Positions 28,240 to 40,184 of a stretch of 64,000 nucleotides of DNA are shown piece after piece. Positions within the stretch are counted from its first letter, which is position 1. Each line of letters starts with the position of its first letter. A program made the translations under genes and the position numbers. This stretch comes from Synechococcus sp. LTW-R (GTDB lineage Bacteria > Cyanobacteriota > Cyanobacteriia > PCC-6307 > Cyanobiaceae), in the NCBI RefSeq assembly GCF_014217875.1, contig NZ_CP059060.1, forward strand, positions 1,426,001-1,490,000. The letters are read 5' to 3'. The notes beneath the pieces are model-generated. The model did not search any database, was not told the DNA's origin, and was given only the letters and a program-made list of their open reading frames with translations.

Positions 28240-29274
28240 TCAGTACGGCAAACCCGCCAACGGCTCAGCGCCGGCCTCGCCGGCCTCCACGCTGCCCAGC
28301 AACCAGGCACGGTGCCCGGCCTCCTGACAGACGGCGATGGCGCGCTCCGCCTCGGCCTCCGGCAGCACCAGAGCCAAGCCCACTCCGAGGTTGAAGGTGT
28401 TCCAGAGATCGCGCTCCGGCACTTCACCCTTCTCCTGCAACCAACGGAAGAGAGCGGGACGCTCCCAGCTGCTTGGGTCAATGCGGCCATGGACACCGGC
28501 GGGCAGCGTCCGCGGCAGGTTCTCCGGCAGACCGCCACCGGTGATGTGGGCCATTCCATGCAGGTCCAGCCCGTCCTGCAGCAGGCGCTGCACCAAGGAC
28601 GGATAGAGCACCGTGGGCTCCAGCAGGGCATCCAGCACAGGCAGCCCCTCCCCCTCGAGCGGCGTGGAGGCGGTCACCCCGTGGGCCTCCAGGATCCGGC
28701 GCACCAAGCTGAAGCCATTGCTGTGAACACCGCTACTGGCCACAGCCACGATGCGATCACCGGCTTGCACGCGGCGGCCATCAATGAGCGCGTCCTCATC
28801 GACCACCGCCACGCAAAAACCAGCCAGGTCGTAGCGGCCCGGGCCGTAGAACCCCGGCATTTCGGCGGTCTCTCCGCCGAGGAGCGCGCAGCCGCTCTGG
28901 CGGCAGCCGTCGGCGATGCCCTCCACCACTTCAGCCATGGCCTCGGGCGTGAGCTTCCCGGTGGCGATGTAATCCAGGAAAAACAGCGGCTGAGCCCCGC
29001 TTGTCACCACGTCGTTGACGCACATCGCGACGAGGTCAATGCCAACCCCGTGGTGGCGGCCATGGGCCTGGGCCAACTCCAACTTGGTCCCAACCCCATC
29101 GGTTCCTGAAACCAACAGGGGCTTCTTGATCCCCTCAGGAATGCGGCAGAGCCCACCAAATCCCCCCAGGCCACCGACCACCTCCGGCCGACGGGTGGAC
29201 TCAACACTGGAGCGGATGCGCTCGACAAACGCACGCCCAGCCACCACATCAACACCAGCAGTGCGGTAGTCCAT
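28240..29274 (-). CDS. purM: Phosphoribosylformylglycinamidine cyclo-ligase
   Basis: Predicted 344-residue AIR synthetase of purine biosynthesis, closing the imidazole ring. Recognised by [37 protein letters not shown], the [13 protein letters not shown] motif and the [13 protein letters not shown] segment. Length matches the family. Single gene, with a 387-bp upstream region shared with the divergent rlpA. Confidence 0.97.
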   Translation of the reverse strand: MDYRTAGVDVVAGRAFVERIRSSVESTRRPEVVGGLGGFGGLCRIPEGIKKPLLVSGTDGVGTKLELAQAHGRHHGVGIDLVAMCVNDVVTSGAQPLFFLDYIATGKLTPEAMAEVVEGIADGCRQSGCALLGGETAEMPGFYGPGRYDLAGFCVAVVDEDALIDGRRVQAGDRIVAVASSGVHSNGFSLVRRILEAHGVTASTPLEGEGLPVLDALLEPTVLYPSLVQRLLQDGLDLHGMAHITGGGLPENLPRTLPAGVHGRIDPSSWERPALFRWLQEKGEVPERDLWNTFNLGVGLALVLPEAEAERAIAVCQEAGHRAWLLGSVEAGEAGAEPLAGLPY

Positions 29275-29661
29275 GCCCTAGACGGCCCATCTCTTCTTCT
29301 GATCCTGCCCCCTCAGCCACCCCAAGACGCCAAAAACAAGTGGACAATCCCCAGATTGCACCACGCTTCAATCAGCTGAACTGATCAAAGCGATTGCCAC
29401 CGCCAATGCCGGACTGGCAATTCATGAGCCCGAAGCCCTGCCGAGGAAAGAGTTTCCCGGCGTGATTGCCAATCCTGATGAATGCCAGCCGGTCAATGTG
29501 TCAGGAGACGTTGATGCAACTCCGACTAACTTTCAGCTGACCTTTTACGTCTTGAGGAACACCTCCGCGCATTCGCTACAGAAACAACGCGTTTTTGTCG
29601 CCTTTGCCATCGAGTTGAAATCCAGCCAGTCGCGTCCCCGTGACTAGGTGTTCCGGTTGTT
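29275..29661. other. Intergenic region between purM and rlpA
   Basis: A 387-bp region without a convincing gene. It is AT-richer than its neighbours and must contain the divergent promoters of purM and rlpA. A 61-codon plus-strand frame (29462-29647) has no coding character I can support. No terminator-like hairpin was seen. Confidence 0.55.
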
Positions 29662-30180
29662 ATGCGTCGTCTCCTTTTCCTCGGCGGATTTGCGCTCCTG
29701 CTCTCTGGAAGCAGCAATGCCAATCCGGTGCTGGCCACCAAGAGCCCAGCGATCCCCGAGATCCCCGCGGCGAAGACCGTTGCCCTGAGCAACGTTGAAA
29801 CCCCAGGAACCGAGTCCGATGCCCTGAAGAAGCCCGCAGCCCCGGCTCTTCCCATTGCGACTCCCTCCGCACCCCGTGTTCGCTCCGTGAGCACCGGCGA
29901 AGCCAGCTGGTATGGCCCTGGCTTCTACGGCAACCGCACCGCCAGCGGTGAAGTCTTCCGCCCCGGAACCCTGACGGCGGCCCACCGGACCCTTCCGTTT
30001 GGCACCAAGGTGCGTGTCACCAACCTCTGGAACGGCCGCAGCGCCGTTGTCCGCATCAATGACCGGGGCCCCTTCCACGGCCGCCGGGTGATTGACCTGG
30101 CCCACGGAGCCGCCAGCCAGCTCGGCCTGATCTCCAGCGGAATCGCCCAGGTGAAGCTCGAAGTGCTGCAAGCTCAGTAG
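29662..30180 (+). CDS. rlpA: RlpA-family septal/envelope lytic transglycosylase-like protein
   Basis: Predicted 172 residues. A signal peptide (RRLLFLGGFALLLSGSSNA) is followed by a proline/alanine linker and a double-psi beta-barrel domain from about residue 75: GEASWYGPGFYGNRTASGE, AAHRTLPFGTKVRVTNL and VRINDRGPFHGRRVIDL. In Pseudomonas RlpA these residues include the glutamate and aspartate used for cutting naked glycan strands; ASGE and NDRGP are kept here. The SPOR domain is absent. Confidence 0.9.
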   Translation: MRRLLFLGGFALLLSGSSNANPVLATKSPAIPEIPAAKTVALSNVETPGTESDALKKPAAPALPIATPSAPRVRSVSTGEASWYGPGFYGNRTASGEVFRPGTLTAAHRTLPFGTKVRVTNLWNGRSAVVRINDRGPFHGRRVIDLAHGAASQLGLISSGIAQVKLEVLQAQ

Positions 30181-30196
30181 GGATTCGCCCCTCGCT

Positions 30197-31753
30197 GTGC
30201 AGCTGCTGCAAACGCGCGCCGAGCTCGAGGCCTGGCGCAACGGCTCCGCTGAACGCCCCCTGCACTGCGTTCCCACCATGGGGGCCTTGCATGGGGGCCA
30301 CGGCAGCCTGATCCAACGCGCCGGCAGAGCGGCCCCTGGGGACGCCAAGCCCCTGGTGCTCACCAGCGTGTTCGTGAACCCGCTGCAGTTTGGGCCCAAC
30401 GAAGACTTCACCCGCTATCCGCGCTGCCTGGAGGCCGATCTCCAACTCGCTGAAGCGGCCGGCGCCGATGCGCTCTTCGCCCCCAGTGTCGAGGAGATCT
30501 ATCCGGGGGGCGAGCACGAGCTCACCCGAATCCAACCGCCACCGTCCCTACAGGAGGGGCTCTGCGGCCGGCACAGGCCGGGCCATTTCGACGGGGTGGC
30601 CACGGTGGTCGTCCGTCTCTTGGCCCTCATCCGTCCCCAGGTCCTGCTGCTCGGGGAGAAGGACTGGCAGCAACTGGTCATCCTCAGACGGGTCATCCGC
30701 GACTTGGCTCTCCCGGTCCAGGTCTGGGGGTGCCCCACCCTGCGGGAGAGCGATGGTCTGGCCATGAGCTCCCGCAATCGCTACCTGTCAAGCGACGAGC
30801 GACGGCAGGCTGCCGTCCTGCCTCATGCCCTGCTGCAAGCAGCCACCCGCTGCCTGCAGCAGCCGGGCCTCGACCTCGCCCCCGTGCAAGCCGACGTCCA
30901 TCAGGCCCTGGAGGGCGCGGGCATGGTGGTGGACTATGTGGAGGCCGTGAAGCCTCTGTGCCTCCAGGCCCAACCCCGTCTCAGCGGACTCACCGTGCTG
31001 GCGGTGGCGGCCCACTGCGGCCCCAGCCGACTGATTGACCACGTCTTTCTCATGAGCCGAGCCCCAATCGTTGCCATCGATGGCCCTGCCGGTGCCGGCA
31101 AAAGCACGGTGACCCGCGCCTTTGCCGAACGGCTCGGCTTGATCTATCTCGACACCGGAGCGATGTATCGCGCCGTGACCTGGCTTGTGCAAGAGCGCGG
31201 CGTCGAGCCCAGCAATGCCGAAGCGGTCGCCCCCCTGCTGGCGGGCCTCGACCTGCAGCTCAGCAGCGGCGGCGGCGGCCAACGGGTCAGCGTCAACGGG
31301 GTCGATGTCACCGAGGCCATCCGCTCACCGGAGGTCACCGCCCAGGTCTCCGTGGTCGCCGCCCATGGCTGCGTCCGCGAGGCCCTGACCCAGCAGCAAC
31401 AGGCGATGGGCGCCCGCGGTGGCCTGGTGGCGGAAGGACGGGACATCGGCACGGCTGTCTTCCCCGACGCCGAGCTGAAGGTGTTTCTGACCGCCACCGT
31501 GAGCGAGCGGGCCCGCCGGCGGGCCCTCGATCTCGAACAGCGTGGTTTTGAGGTGCCGGAGCGGGCCGATCTCGAAGCGCAGATTGCCGAGCGGGACCAC
31601 CTGGATTCCACCCGGGCCGTAGCCCCCCTGACCCAGGCGGAGGATGCCCTCGAGCTGATCACCGATGGCATGCCCATCGACGCCGTGATTCAGCGGCTCG
31701 TGGATCTCTTCCGCGAGCGCGTCCCCCACGACGCCTGGCCGGATCCCAACTAA
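30197..31753 (+). CDS. panC-cmk: Bifunctional pantoate-beta-alanine ligase / cytidylate kinase
   Basis: Predicted 518-residue fusion, a form known in cyanobacteria. Residues 1-285 are PanC: CVPTMGALHGGHGSL, FVNPLQFGPNEDF, GRHRPGHFDGVATVV, GEKDWQQL and MSSRNRYLS; it makes pantothenate for CoA. From about residue 288 is CMP kinase: IDGPAGAGKSTVTRAFA (P-loop), YLDTGAMYRAVTWL and EGRDIGTAVFPDAELK. Start is the GTG at 30197, 16 bp after rlpA. Its end overlaps the convergent phosphatase gene by 4 bp. Confidence 0.96.
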   Translation: MQLLQTRAELEAWRNGSAERPLHCVPTMGALHGGHGSLIQRAGRAAPGDAKPLVLTSVFVNPLQFGPNEDFTRYPRCLEADLQLAEAAGADALFAPSVEEIYPGGEHELTRIQPPPSLQEGLCGRHRPGHFDGVATVVVRLLALIRPQVLLLGEKDWQQLVILRRVIRDLALPVQVWGCPTLRESDGLAMSSRNRYLSSDERRQAAVLPHALLQAATRCLQQPGLDLAPVQADVHQALEGAGMVVDYVEAVKPLCLQAQPRLSGLTVLAVAAHCGPSRLIDHVFLMSRAPIVAIDGPAGAGKSTVTRAFAERLGLIYLDTGAMYRAVTWLVQERGVEPSNAEAVAPLLAGLDLQLSSGGGGQRVSVNGVDVTEAIRSPEVTAQVSVVAAHGCVREALTQQQQAMGARGGLVAEGRDIGTAVFPDAELKVFLTATVSERARRRALDLEQRGFEVPERADLEAQIAERDHLDSTRAVAPLTQAEDALELITDGMPIDAVIQRLVDLFRERVPHDAWPDPN

Positions 31754-32229
31754 TCGCGCGTCAGGGTCTCGAGCAAACCTGAACAGGCGTCTTCGAGCAG
31801 ATCGAGGACGTGCTCAAACCCCTGCTCACCGCCGTAGTAGGGGTCAGGGACCTCCTTGTCGCCAAAACGTCGGCAATGGCTGGTCATCGACTCCACCAGC
31901 GCGAGGTCAGAGCGGGCTCCGAGTTCTCCGGCCAAGGAGCGGACCGCCCGCAAATTGTCCTCATCCATGGTGAGGATGCGATCGAAGTTGCTGAAGTCCG
32001 CCAGCTCGATCTGACGGGCACGGCTGGGGAGATGAATGCCGCGGCGCTCAGCGGCGGCGCGCATGCGCAGGTCCGCCGGGTTGCCGACATGCCAGCCGCC
32101 CGTGCCGGCGGAATCAACAAGGAACTGATTACTAAGACCACGTTCCTCAAGCAAATGCAAGAAAACACCTTCGGCTGCTGGTGAGCGGCAGATGTTGCCA
32201 AGGCAGACAAACAACAGTTTTTGGGTCAT
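31750..32229 (-). CDS. Low-molecular-weight protein-tyrosine phosphatase
   Basis: Predicted 159-residue phosphatase. The P-loop VCLGNICRS has the nucleophile Cys9 and Arg15; the general acid lies in VPDPYYGG near residue 125. Family members in cyanobacteria act on tyrosine phosphate of proteins, with unknown targets in Synechococcus. Its start overlaps the stop of the downstream-reading phycocyanin lyase F gene by 4 bp order-wise: the F gene is transcribed first, then this gene, suggesting that it rides on the cpc transcript. Confidence 0.93.
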   Translation of the reverse strand: MTQKLLFVCLGNICRSPAAEGVFLHLLEERGLSNQFLVDSAGTGGWHVGNPADLRMRAAAERRGIHLPSRARQIELADFSNFDRILTMDEDNLRAVRSLAGELGARSDLALVESMTSHCRRFGDKEVPDPYYGGEQGFEHVLDLLEDACSGLLETLTRD

Positions 32230-32855
32230 CCGGCATTGAGGCGTTGGAGGGCTTTCGAAGCCCGAAGGCGCACAACCTTGACACGTTCAGTCATTCCCGT
32301 TCGTTCCCGCAGGCTCTGGATGGCCTGATCCTCGAATGCTCCAGTTGACAAAAGGCGCTCCAAGCTTGCACAGCAGGAATATCGAACAACCCATTCGCTG
32401 TCCTGGGTGCCGTGGTTCAGCGCATGAACGCAACGTTGTCGCTGACTGCTGATCTCCATTGCTGTACCCCTCAACCTCAGGTTGCCGAGCCCCTTGGCGG
32501 CTGCTCTTCTGACGCTCGGGCCGATGTCGTTGCAGAGGGCCTCAATCAGGGCGTCCAAAGCACAACTATCCGCAATCTCGGCGAGGGCTCGAACAGACCA
32601 TGCTCTTGCTCCGTAATTTTGCGGGTCGAGGCGGTCCAGGATTTGTGGAGCGGCTTCAGGCCCTAAGGCCACAAGGCCGCTAAAGGCGATACCCGCCAAG
32701 GCGGGGTTGTTGAACCCAATGACCTCAAGCAGCTTTGGAATCGCACCCATGTGCTTACAACGAACGAGTGCAGCGGTTGCCTGCATGAGCTCAGCACTTG
32801 TCGTGGCCGCATCCACGGAAGCAATTGCTTGTGCCAGCTCGGAACCAGATGTCAT
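32226..32855 (-). CDS. Phycocyanin alpha bilin lyase, F subunit (CpcF/RpcF type)
   Basis: Predicted 209-residue HEAT/PBS-lyase repeat protein. Repeats such as YGARAWSVRALAEIADSCAL and SVRRAAAKGLGNLRL, with the later EWVVRYSCCASLERL, match the CpcF line. With the E subunit it forms the heterodimer that attaches a bilin to Cys84 of phycocyanin alpha. It is encoded downstream of its partner with a 4-bp overlap. Whether it is CpcF (phycocyanobilin) or RpcF (phycoerythrobilin) cannot be decided by reading; it is not the fused RpcG lyase-isomerase of high-phycourobilin strains. Confidence 0.85.
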   Translation of the reverse strand: MTSGSELAQAIASVDAATTSAELMQATAALVRCKHMGAIPKLLEVIGFNNPALAGIAFSGLVALGPEAAPQILDRLDPQNYGARAWSVRALAEIADSCALDALIEALCNDIGPSVRRAAAKGLGNLRLRGTAMEISSQRQRCVHALNHGTQDSEWVVRYSCCASLERLLSTGAFEDQAIQSLRERTGMTERVKVVRLRASKALQRLNAG

Positions 32856-33667
32856 AGGAGCTGGTCCATCGCTTGGAGCACCATTTGGCAGGCCTGCTCG
32901 TCGGTCATACCTAAGGGCTCATGGCCGCGGGGGTGTTCGGCAAGTCCACGTAAAGCAATCAATTTGATGCTGTTCTCAGTTGGGCTTTGACTGATCCAAT
33001 CAAGGGCAGGAATCCAGCCGACCGCACCAAGGTCGAGCAGGACTCCACGTCGAACCAGCGTGGAAGAGCTTTGAAGAAGCGAGGGAAAATCAGTCGCCCA
33101 CTTGGCATCAGCGGTGAGCAAAAGCATTGCTCTCAGCGATGCGGAGCGAATCAATGGCCTTAAGTCGCCGGTGAATCGAACCAGGGTCTCGATCACAGCT
33201 GCACTGGCATCCCCAAGATCTCCCAGTGCTTCGATCTGCGCCTCGATCAAGCGGTCGTTGGTGAGATCATCTGCATTCAGCTGGGAACAGATCACAGCAA
33301 CAGATTCAAGCAACCCCTCTGAGGCGGCAGTACGCGTGGCTTCCTCGCGGATATTGCTGTCGTGGTGAATCAAGCAGCTGAGGATTTCCTCTCGGGCTGA
33401 GCTGGAATCGAGATGGACCATGGCCCGCAGCACATTCAAGCCAAGGGTCCTGGAGTCCTCGTCTGGTTCTTCACCTGCGCTCAAGAGCTCCTGAAGAGCC
33501 TTCCGAAGCAGAGGGAGCGTGCGTGGGTGCAGGCTCCGTTCATGGCCAAGCCACCACGCGGCGTAATAGCGATCGGCAGCATCATCTCGTTGCTCAAGCC
33601 GCCTGAGCGCCTCCTCCTCGTCAATGGGCATTCCTTCCGAAGCAAAGGACTCCTGGGTCATTGCCAT
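32852..33667 (-). CDS. Phycocyanin alpha bilin lyase, E subunit (CpcE/RpcE type)
   Basis: Predicted 271-residue HEAT-repeat protein. The N-terminal segment DAADRYYAAWWLGHERSLHP is the classic CpcE opening, followed by five or six helical repeats. Partner of the F subunit downstream. The ATG at 33667 was chosen; the longer open frame runs through the cpcA terminator and has no homology. It is separated from cpcA by that terminator, so it is expressed by read-through or by its own promoter. Confidence 0.87.
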   Translation of the reverse strand: MAMTQESFASEGMPIDEEEALRRLEQRDDAADRYYAAWWLGHERSLHPRTLPLLRKALQELLSAGEEPDEDSRTLGLNVLRAMVHLDSSSAREEILSCLIHHDSNIREEATRTAASEGLLESVAVICSQLNADDLTNDRLIEAQIEALGDLGDASAAVIETLVRFTGDLRPLIRSASLRAMLLLTADAKWATDFPSLLQSSSTLVRRGVLLDLGAVGWIPALDWISQSPTENSIKLIALRGLAEHPRGHEPLGMTDEQACQMVLQAMDQLL

Positions 33668-33673
33668 GGCAAC

Positions 33674-33698
33674 AAAAAAGGCTCCCCGAGGGGAGCCT
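33674..33698 (-). terminator. Rho-independent terminator after cpcA
   Basis: On the minus strand an 8-bp stem (33691-33698 with 33679-33686) with a 4-base loop is followed by six T (A at 33674-33679). It lies between cpcA and the E-subunit gene and probably sets their expression ratio. Confidence 0.9.
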
Positions 33699-33719
33699 TG
33701 CAGCATCGCAGGCTTTGAA

Positions 33720-34208
33720 TCAGACCAGTGCGTTGATGGCGTAGTCGATGTAGGTGTTGGCTTCGCCAGCAGCGTCGCCACTCAGACCGTGGTTGGACTT
33801 GATGTACTTCAGAGCCTCCACGTACCAGGAGGGGGAAAGCTCGAAGGTGCGGTTGATCTCATCAAGACCTGCCAGGAGGTAGTCATCCATGGGACCGGTG
33901 CCACCTGCCACGAGGCAGTAGGTGACCATGCGCAGGTAGTAACCGATGTCACGGGAGCACTTGGCCTTACCTTCCGCAGTAGCCGAATAATTCGAGCCCT
34001 GCATCTGGGTGGTGTAGGGGAACTTGCTGTACACGGCCTGTGCAGCACCGTTCACCAGGGTGTCGGCCTTAGCGGTGAGAGCTTTAGCAGCTTCGAGGCT
34101 GGCCTTAGCGCGATTGAAACGACCGAAAGCGCCTTGGATTTCGGTGTTGCCCAGGAAACGACCCTGGGAATCAGCAGCTGCAACAGCTTCGGTGAGAGGC
34201 GTCTTCAT
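33720..34208 (-). CDS. cpcA: Phycocyanin alpha subunit (CpcA/RpcA)
   Basis: Predicted 162-residue phycobiliprotein of the rod base. The bilin-binding Cys84 is in [14 protein letters not shown], and the helix [16 protein letters not shown] follows. No second bilin cysteine is present, as expected for phycocyanin alpha. Bilin type at Cys84 (phycocyanobilin or phycoerythrobilin) depends on the E/F lyase. It follows cpcB by 39 bp in an operon. Marine strains often call this gene rpcA. Confidence 0.96.
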   Translation of the reverse strand: MKTPLTEAVAAADSQGRFLGNTEIQGAFGRFNRAKASLEAAKALTAKADTLVNGAAQAVYSKFPYTTQMQGSNYSATAEGKAKCSRDIGYYLRMVTYCLVAGGTGPMDDYLLAGLDEINRTFELSPSWYVEALKYIKSNHGLSGDAAGEANTYIDYAINALV

Positions 34209-34247
34209 GACGGAGGAAGAAAAGGGTGGACGTGAACTGGTGCCGGA

Positions 34248-34766
34248 TCAGGCAACAGCGGCAGCAGCACGGTCGAAGTAGGTGCCGATCTCGCTCATGA
34301 GGGCGGTGCAATCACCTTGGGTGATGCCGGACTTGTCATTGGCGATCGAGATGGCGGCTTCCTTCATCAGGTTCACGCCAGCGGCGACGGAAGCGCCGGG
34401 GGTGCCGAGGGCCAGGTAGGTCTCACGCAGACCATTCAGGCAGCGGTCTTCCATCACGGAAGCGTCGCCAGTGAAGATCGAGTAGGAGACGTAGCGAAGG
34501 ATGATCTCCATATCGCGCAGGCAAGCAGCCATGCGGCGGGAGGTGTAAGCGTTGCCGCCAGGAGCGATCAGAGCGGGCTGCTGAGCGAACAGCTGGCGAG
34601 CAGCGGCCGACACGATGGTGGAGGCGTTGCTGGTGATGCGGTTGACGGCATCCAGACGCTTGTTGCTGTCGGAAACCATGGCGGCCAGAGCGTCAAGCTC
34701 GCCGGCGCCGATGAATTGGCCCCGGGCGTCGGCCTGGGCGACAACCTTGGTGAAGGCGTCGAACAT
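34248..34766 (-). CDS. cpcB: Phycocyanin beta subunit (CpcB/RpcB)
   Basis: Predicted 172-residue phycobiliprotein. Cys82 lies in [17 protein letters not shown], and Cys153 in [13 protein letters not shown]; the methylated asparagine position (GGNAYTSRR) is kept. Cys82 is a CpcS-family target and Cys153 a CpcT target, and both lyase types are encoded in this window. A good AGGAG site is 5-9 bases upstream of the ATG. The 265-bp region up to hemH holds its promoter and looks AT-richer than the gene. Confidence 0.96.
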   Translation of the reverse strand: MFDAFTKVVAQADARGQFIGAGELDALAAMVSDSNKRLDAVNRITSNASTIVSAAARQLFAQQPALIAPGGNAYTSRRMAACLRDMEIILRYVSYSIFTGDASVMEDRCLNGLRETYLALGTPGASVAAGVNLMKEAAISIANDKSGITQGDCTALMSEIGTYFDRAAAAVA

Positions 34767-35031
34767 GAGTTAACTCCTTTGGGCTTCGTCTGAGGGAGGG
34801 GACTGCAGACGCTATGGATGGGTCTGCCGGGAGGCATACCGCATCCCGTCGGTGTGATTGTCGCCACTGCCCAGTGCACACCTGCGAAGGCGTTCATAAT
34901 GTTTAACCACCCCCTGGACGACTGAGCAGTGGTGGCGAGGGATGACAAGTTCTTGAGGTCCACGCGGTTTTCCGCCTGCCCCCCTTCAGGCCCTTTACGG
35001 TCGCTTTCATCGTTTGTCAGGGGATCCGGGC

Positions 35032-36207
35032 ATGGCCAAGGTCGGCGTGGTGTTGCTGAACCTCGGCGGCCCTGAGCGCATTCAGGACGTCGGCCCCTTC
35101 CTCTACAACCTCTTCGCTGACCCGGAGATCATCCGGCTCCCCAACCCGGCACTCCAAAAACCCCTCGCCTGGCTCATCAGCAGCCTGCGCGCCGGCAAAT
35201 CACAGGCCGCCTATCGCTCCATCGGCGGTGGTTCACCCCTGCGCCGCATCACCGAGCAGCAGGCACGGGAACTGCAGAGCACCCTGCGCCAACGCGGCAT
35301 TGAGGCCACCAGCTACGTGGCCATGCGCTACTGGCACCCCTTCACTGAATCCGCCGTCGCCGACATCAAGGCCGACGGCATCGATGAGGTGGTGGTCCTC
35401 CCGCTCTATCCCCACTTCTCCATCAGCACCAGCGGCTCCAGCTTCCGCGAACTGCAACGCCTCCGCCAGGGCGATCCCTCCTTCTCCAAGCTCCCCATCC
35501 GCTGCATCCGCAGCTACTACAACGACCCCGGCTACATCGGGGCCATGGCCGAACTGATCGGCAAAGAAATCCAGGCTTGCCCCAACCCCGCTGACGCCCA
35601 CGTCTTCTTCTCCGCCCACGGCGTCCCCAAGAGCTACGTCGAGGAAGCCGGTGATCCCTATCAAAAGGAGATCGAAACCTGCGCCCAGCTGATCATGGAC
35701 AAGCTGGCCAGCGATCTCGGCCACTCCAATCCCTTCACCCTGGCCTACCAGAGCCGTGTGGGTCCGGTGGAATGGCTCAAGCCCTACACCGATGACGCCC
35801 TCAATGAGCTCGGTGAATCCGGCGTCAAAGACCTCGTCGTCGTCCCCATCAGCTTCGTCAGCGAGCACATCGAAACCCTCGAGGAAATCGATATCGAGTA
35901 CCGCGAGATCGCAACGGAAGCCGGCATCACCAACTTCCGACGCGTACCCGCACTCGACACCACTCCCTCCTTTATCAATGGCCTCGCCAACCTCGTCCAA
36001 CACGCCCTAGAAGGACCCGAGGTCAACCTCGATCAAGCCGCCGCTCTACCCACCAAGGTCAAGCTCTATCCCCAGGACAAGTGGGCCTGGGGCTGGAACA
36101 ACAGCTCTGAGGTCTGGAACGGTCGCTTGGCCATGCTCGGCTTCTCCGCTTTCCTCCTTGAAATCCTCAGCGGACGCGGCCCGCTTCATGCCATCGGGCT
36201 GCTCTAG
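35032..36207 (+). CDS. hemH: Ferrochelatase with C-terminal chlorophyll-binding-like (CAB/HLIP) helix
   Basis: Predicted 391-residue enzyme inserting iron into protoporphyrin IX to make heme. Recognised by [44 protein letters not shown], the catalytic [12 protein letters not shown] and [20 protein letters not shown]. The last 40 residues carry a single membrane helix with the motif [20 protein letters not shown], typical of the high-light-inducible/CAB domain of cyanobacterial ferrochelatases, which binds chlorophyll. Heme is the precursor of biliverdin, so the position next to pebB and cpcB makes metabolic sense. Convergent with pebB by a shared CTAG. Confidence 0.96.
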   Translation: MAKVGVVLLNLGGPERIQDVGPFLYNLFADPEIIRLPNPALQKPLAWLISSLRAGKSQAAYRSIGGGSPLRRITEQQARELQSTLRQRGIEATSYVAMRYWHPFTESAVADIKADGIDEVVVLPLYPHFSISTSGSSFRELQRLRQGDPSFSKLPIRCIRSYYNDPGYIGAMAELIGKEIQACPNPADAHVFFSAHGVPKSYVEEAGDPYQKEIETCAQLIMDKLASDLGHSNPFTLAYQSRVGPVEWLKPYTDDALNELGESGVKDLVVVPISFVSEHIETLEEIDIEYREIATEAGITNFRRVPALDTTPSFINGLANLVQHALEGPEVNLDQAAALPTKVKLYPQDKWAWGWNNSSEVWNGRLAMLGFSAFLLEILSGRGPLHAIGLL

Positions 36208-37001
36208 GCGGACTGGGACTGGAGATCGAAGAGAACATCGTGGATGTAAGCCTCGGTCCACTCCGAGCCATAGAAACGGCTGAGCATGCCTCGGGCCGGA
36301 TCCTTCTCGGCGCGGTAGCGCGTGTAGCGCTTTTGGCCAGCCAGCAGCAGCTCTGATCGTTCCGCCGCCACTGGACTCGCGGCAGCCTCGAGCTTGAGAT
36401 AAAGCTGCAAATACTCCTGAAAGGCCGGGCGGATCACGGCCTGAATCAGGTCATCACCCTCATCGCCAAGGGGAATCCGCGTCCAAAGAAATCCCGGGGA
36501 GAAGTAGGGCTGGGCCTCATCGGGTATGGGACCTCCGTCAGGCAAGGCCTGCTTCCACCGCTCAAAGATCGGCAGGAGCTCCGTCCAAACCGCTTCGGTG
36601 TGAAGGCGATCTCCCCGATCAACCGGCTGAAGATCCAAGGCCAGCAAGTGGCCATTGGGGAGGGTCACCAAATCAGCGCCAAAAAAGGGCAGGTCGTAGC
36701 GCGTCCTTGGGTTGATAACGAAGTTGAGCACCGAGGCCGCGCTCCCGGCAGACACGCAGGCGGCACGGACCTGGCGAAATTTCTCGGTCTGGCAAGCCCA
36801 GGTTGCTGTGGCCACAGGCAGCGGCTTGGCCTTGGATCCCGTCACCCCCTCACGGCTGAGGAACTGAGGATCAATGGGATAGGGCTCTGGCTCCAGCGGT
36901 TGCAGGGCGGCAACCGCTTCATCGAGAAACCCCTGCCAACGCCAACCGGGAAGTTGAACCGGGTCGAGGCTGGTCGCCCGTGGTGCCGCAGGACTAGACA
37001 T
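36204..37001 (-). CDS. pebB: Phycoerythrobilin:ferredoxin oxidoreductase PebB
   Basis: Predicted 265-residue ferredoxin-dependent bilin reductase that converts 15,16-dihydrobiliverdin to phycoerythrobilin. Family features are [26 protein letters not shown], with the aspartate that handles protons, and [31 protein letters not shown] at the end. An ATG at 37001 is used; a TTG at 37010 would overlap the pebA stop as TTGA. Last gene of the run small protein-lyase-pebA-pebB. Confidence 0.93.
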   Translation of the reverse strand: MSSPAAPRATSLDPVQLPGWRWQGFLDEAVAALQPLEPEPYPIDPQFLSREGVTGSKAKPLPVATATWACQTEKFRQVRAACVSAGSAASVLNFVINPRTRYDLPFFGADLVTLPNGHLLALDLQPVDRGDRLHTEAVWTELLPIFERWKQALPDGGPIPDEAQPYFSPGFLWTRIPLGDEGDDLIQAVIRPAFQEYLQLYLKLEAAASPVAAERSELLLAGQKRYTRYRAEKDPARGMLSRFYGSEWTEAYIHDVLFDLQSQSA

Positions 37002-37006
37002 CGGAT

Positions 37007-38318
<1,312 letters not shown>

Positions 38319-38321
38319 CGC

Positions 38322-38537
38322 TCAGGCGTTGGTCATGATCTTTTGCTGCTTGAGCAGTTGCTCCAGCACCTCTTCGAGGCGTTGCAGTTCCGCATGCTCA
38401 GCAACAGTGGCGTCGATTCGCTTCTGCGGCAGCTTCAGCTTTTTCCCCATGGCGATCACGCCATCGCGCAGGCGGTTGCGGTACGCCTCGAGTTCTGCAA
38501 TCGAGTCGTTCAGTTCTTGCAGCGTGGGTTCGGCCAT
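38322..38537 (-). CDS. Small helical protein upstream of the lyase-pebAB run
   Basis: Predicted 71 residues, almost wholly helical: TLQELNDSIAELEAYRNRLRDG, then KLKLPQKRIDATVAEHAELQRLEEVLEQLLKQ. It probably forms a coiled coil. It ends 3 bp before the lyase start, so it leads an operon with lyase, pebA and pebB. It resembles small unassigned proteins of marine Synechococcus rod regions. No catalytic residues are visible; a scaffold or chaperone role is speculation. Confidence 0.68.
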   Translation of the reverse strand: MAEPTLQELNDSIAELEAYRNRLRDGVIAMGKKLKLPQKRIDATVAEHAELQRLEEVLEQLLKQQKIMTNA

Positions 38538-39461
<924 letters not shown>

Positions 39462-39505
39462 GTCAACCGGGTTTTCCCATTTCCTCAACACCAACCTCCA
39501 TCTAA

Positions 39506-40012
<507 letters not shown>

Positions 40013-40045
40013 GCGCCTGTTTCGCGTCACTCATTCATAGAAATC

Positions 40046-40070
40046 AGGAGGCCGAAAGGCCTCCTTTTTT
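40046..40070 (+). terminator. Rho-independent terminator after cpeBA
   Basis: An 8-bp perfect stem (40046-40053 with 40058-40065), a GAAA tetraloop and a run of six T end the cpeBA operon. Confidence 0.94.
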
Positions 40071-40184
40071 CATGCTTATGTCGACGGATGTCGTTCAACT
40101 TGGATGATGTTCATTGGCAGCAGTGCTCCACCTAGGCTGCAAGGAACCCTGATGTTCAGGGGGCTTTGCAGTTTTTGAGTTCTG

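Noticed and set aside
29462-29647. 61-codon frame between purM and rlpA
   Set aside because: No ribosome binding site, no domain and AT-rich composition unlike nearby genes.
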